Origin: Acidobacteriota bacterium
GTDB taxonomy: Bacteria; Acidobacteriota; Terriglobia; 20CM-2-55-15
Length of the DNA stretch: 64,000 nt
NCBI GenBank assembly: GCA_022821145.1
Contig: JAJEEE010000070.1
Coordinates: 36,229-100,228 of the forward strand
Direction of reading: 5' to 3'
The notes under the pieces: model-generated
Database searches by the model: none
What the model was told of the DNA's origin: nothing
Seen by the model: only the letters and a program-made list of their open reading frames with translations
In this document: in pieces, positions 63,371-64,000 of the stretch
How positions within the stretch are numbered: the stretch's first letter is position 1
Layout: every line of letters begins with the position of its first letter
Position numbers and translations under genes: made by a program

Positions 63371-63469
63371 CAACGAAATCTACAAGGAACCAGGGAACCG
63401 GCAGTCGTTTTCCATACGGAAACGGACGATACTGCGGACGGCAATTCGTCGCGCCACCGTCTTCAGTTC

Positions 63470-63572
63470 TCCGATAAGCGGGTCTGGGCGCCTTCCCGCA
63501 GGGATCTTCGTGGACGGGAGCGACAACCCGAACCCGGTAAGAGGGGCCGCCGCGTGCACGTACGCGACGGCA
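63470..63572. repeat. Dispersed repeat, copy D (upstream of padR)
   Basis: Direct-orientation relative of 60194-60286. Conserved: CCTTCCCGCAGGG and CGGGAGCGA. The whole 63313-63942 stretch has no intact gene. It holds the padR promoter, this repeat, a small TTTCC/GGAAA inverted repeat near 63409-63422 and, towards the right, the 5' flank of an IS4-type transposase gene. Confidence 0.45.
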
Positions 63573-63942
63573 CCGTACCCAAACCGGGCCAGCGAAGCTG
63601 GGGACTCCCCACGTTCGTCAACCGGTGTGGATCCGTTCGCGGGGCGCTCCTGTCGACAACCTCGGAACAGCAGCCGGCGGGAACCGCCAAGTGAGCGTCG
63701 GACCCATCGCCTTGGGCCGCGTTTCGGCCTGGACTCCGGTGGCTACTATTCCTGCGTCCAGCCAGAAACGCTCGGTGGAAATCAACCGGATAACAGTGGC
63801 GCGGTCGCCGACGTTTCTCCAAAAACTGTCATACCTGTCCAAATTAGATTCTGCGGAATGGAGAGAGGATTGAGAGGTTGAGCCCGACCTCGTAGGATTG
63901 GTTTTCGACAAGAAAGACCGAACCGAAGAGGAGGGCTCAACC

Positions 63943-64000
63943 ATGCAGAGATTTTCCAGCATTTTTTCGCAGTTGCTCCAACTATTTCCGCGGACGGAGT
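63943..64000 (+). mobile_element. IS4-family transposase, N-terminal fragment at the right edge
   Basis: The ATG at 63943, with AGAGGAGGG upstream, starts MQRFSSIFSQLLQLFPRTE before the window ends. FSQLLQLFPR is the opening of the DUF4372 domain at the N-terminus of many IS4-type (IS4/IS1380-like) transposases. The left inverted repeat should lie within about 100 bp upstream but its edge cannot be fixed without the right end. Confidence 0.75.

Overview
The window looks like a chromosomal segment of a GC-rich Acidobacteriota bacterium, probably a subdivision-6/Vicinamibacteria-like lineage. This is inference from gene content: very large Oar-type TonB-dependent receptors, a DUF5916 outer-membrane protein, a DUF6152 protein, an ADOP-type MacB/FtsX permease cotranscribed with a PadR regulator, a bactofilin, many secreted c-type cytochrome and TPR proteins, and a class II (B12-dependent) ribonucleotide reductase. 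No rRNA, CRISPR array or prophage was seen. Three tRNA genes are present: Lys-TTT, Arg-ACG and Val-TAC.

Layout. 1-15.9 kb is an envelope/uptake region: a partial secreted protein, an ankyrin-repeat protein, a DUF5916 barrel, two TonB-dependent receptors, a cytochrome c/copper monooxygenase-like/TPR fusion, a TPR protein, a TlpA-like thiol oxidoreductase and a CE1-type esterase. 16-25 kb has an HpaB/HpaC two-component flavin monooxygenase, a Tat-exported molybdopterin protein, a small basic nucleic-acid-binding protein, an LVIVD beta-propeller, a cytochrome c protein and acidobacterial secreted families. 25-37.9 kb is mostly housekeeping: tRNA-Lys, purA, trxA, a membrane glycosyltransferase with panB-panC, mqnD (futalosine menaquinone route), nrdJ, lysC, then a molybdate operon (HTH-Mop regulator, modB, modC, with no modA).

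37.9-41.9 kb opens with a densely structured non-coding stretch, followed by four lower-GC secreted proteins ending in a matrixin-type metalloprotease; it looks like an accessory cassette. 42-46.5 kb has a Nudix hydrolase and ArfB whose start codons share one CATG, tRNA-Arg, a GNAT enzyme, etfB-etfA, a cytochrome c-prime-like protein and a candidate small RNA with its own promoter and a strong terminator. 46.5-55.6 kb has an AAA+ regulator lacking the sigma54-contact loop, an eight-cysteine zinc-ribbon protein, an SH3 lipoprotein, the xseB-ispA-tlyA-nadK operon, a degenerate CoxM-like FAD-domain protein divergent from xdhC, an outer-membrane protein and a bactofilin. 55.6-64 kb has tRNA-Val, a DUF481-like protein, an EF-hand HupE/UreJ protein, a small membrane protein with an HExxH motif, decayed gene fragments, the PadR-ADOP permease operon and the start of an IS4-type transposase at the right edge.

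Two cross-cutting patterns stand out. Several genes have a TAnnnT -10 box placed so that transcription would start at or within a nucleotide or two of the start codon, suggesting leaderless mRNAs. Molybdenum biology also recurs (Tat molybdoprotein, mod operon, CoxM-like protein, XdhC), although no large xanthine/CO-dehydrogenase-type subunit is present here.
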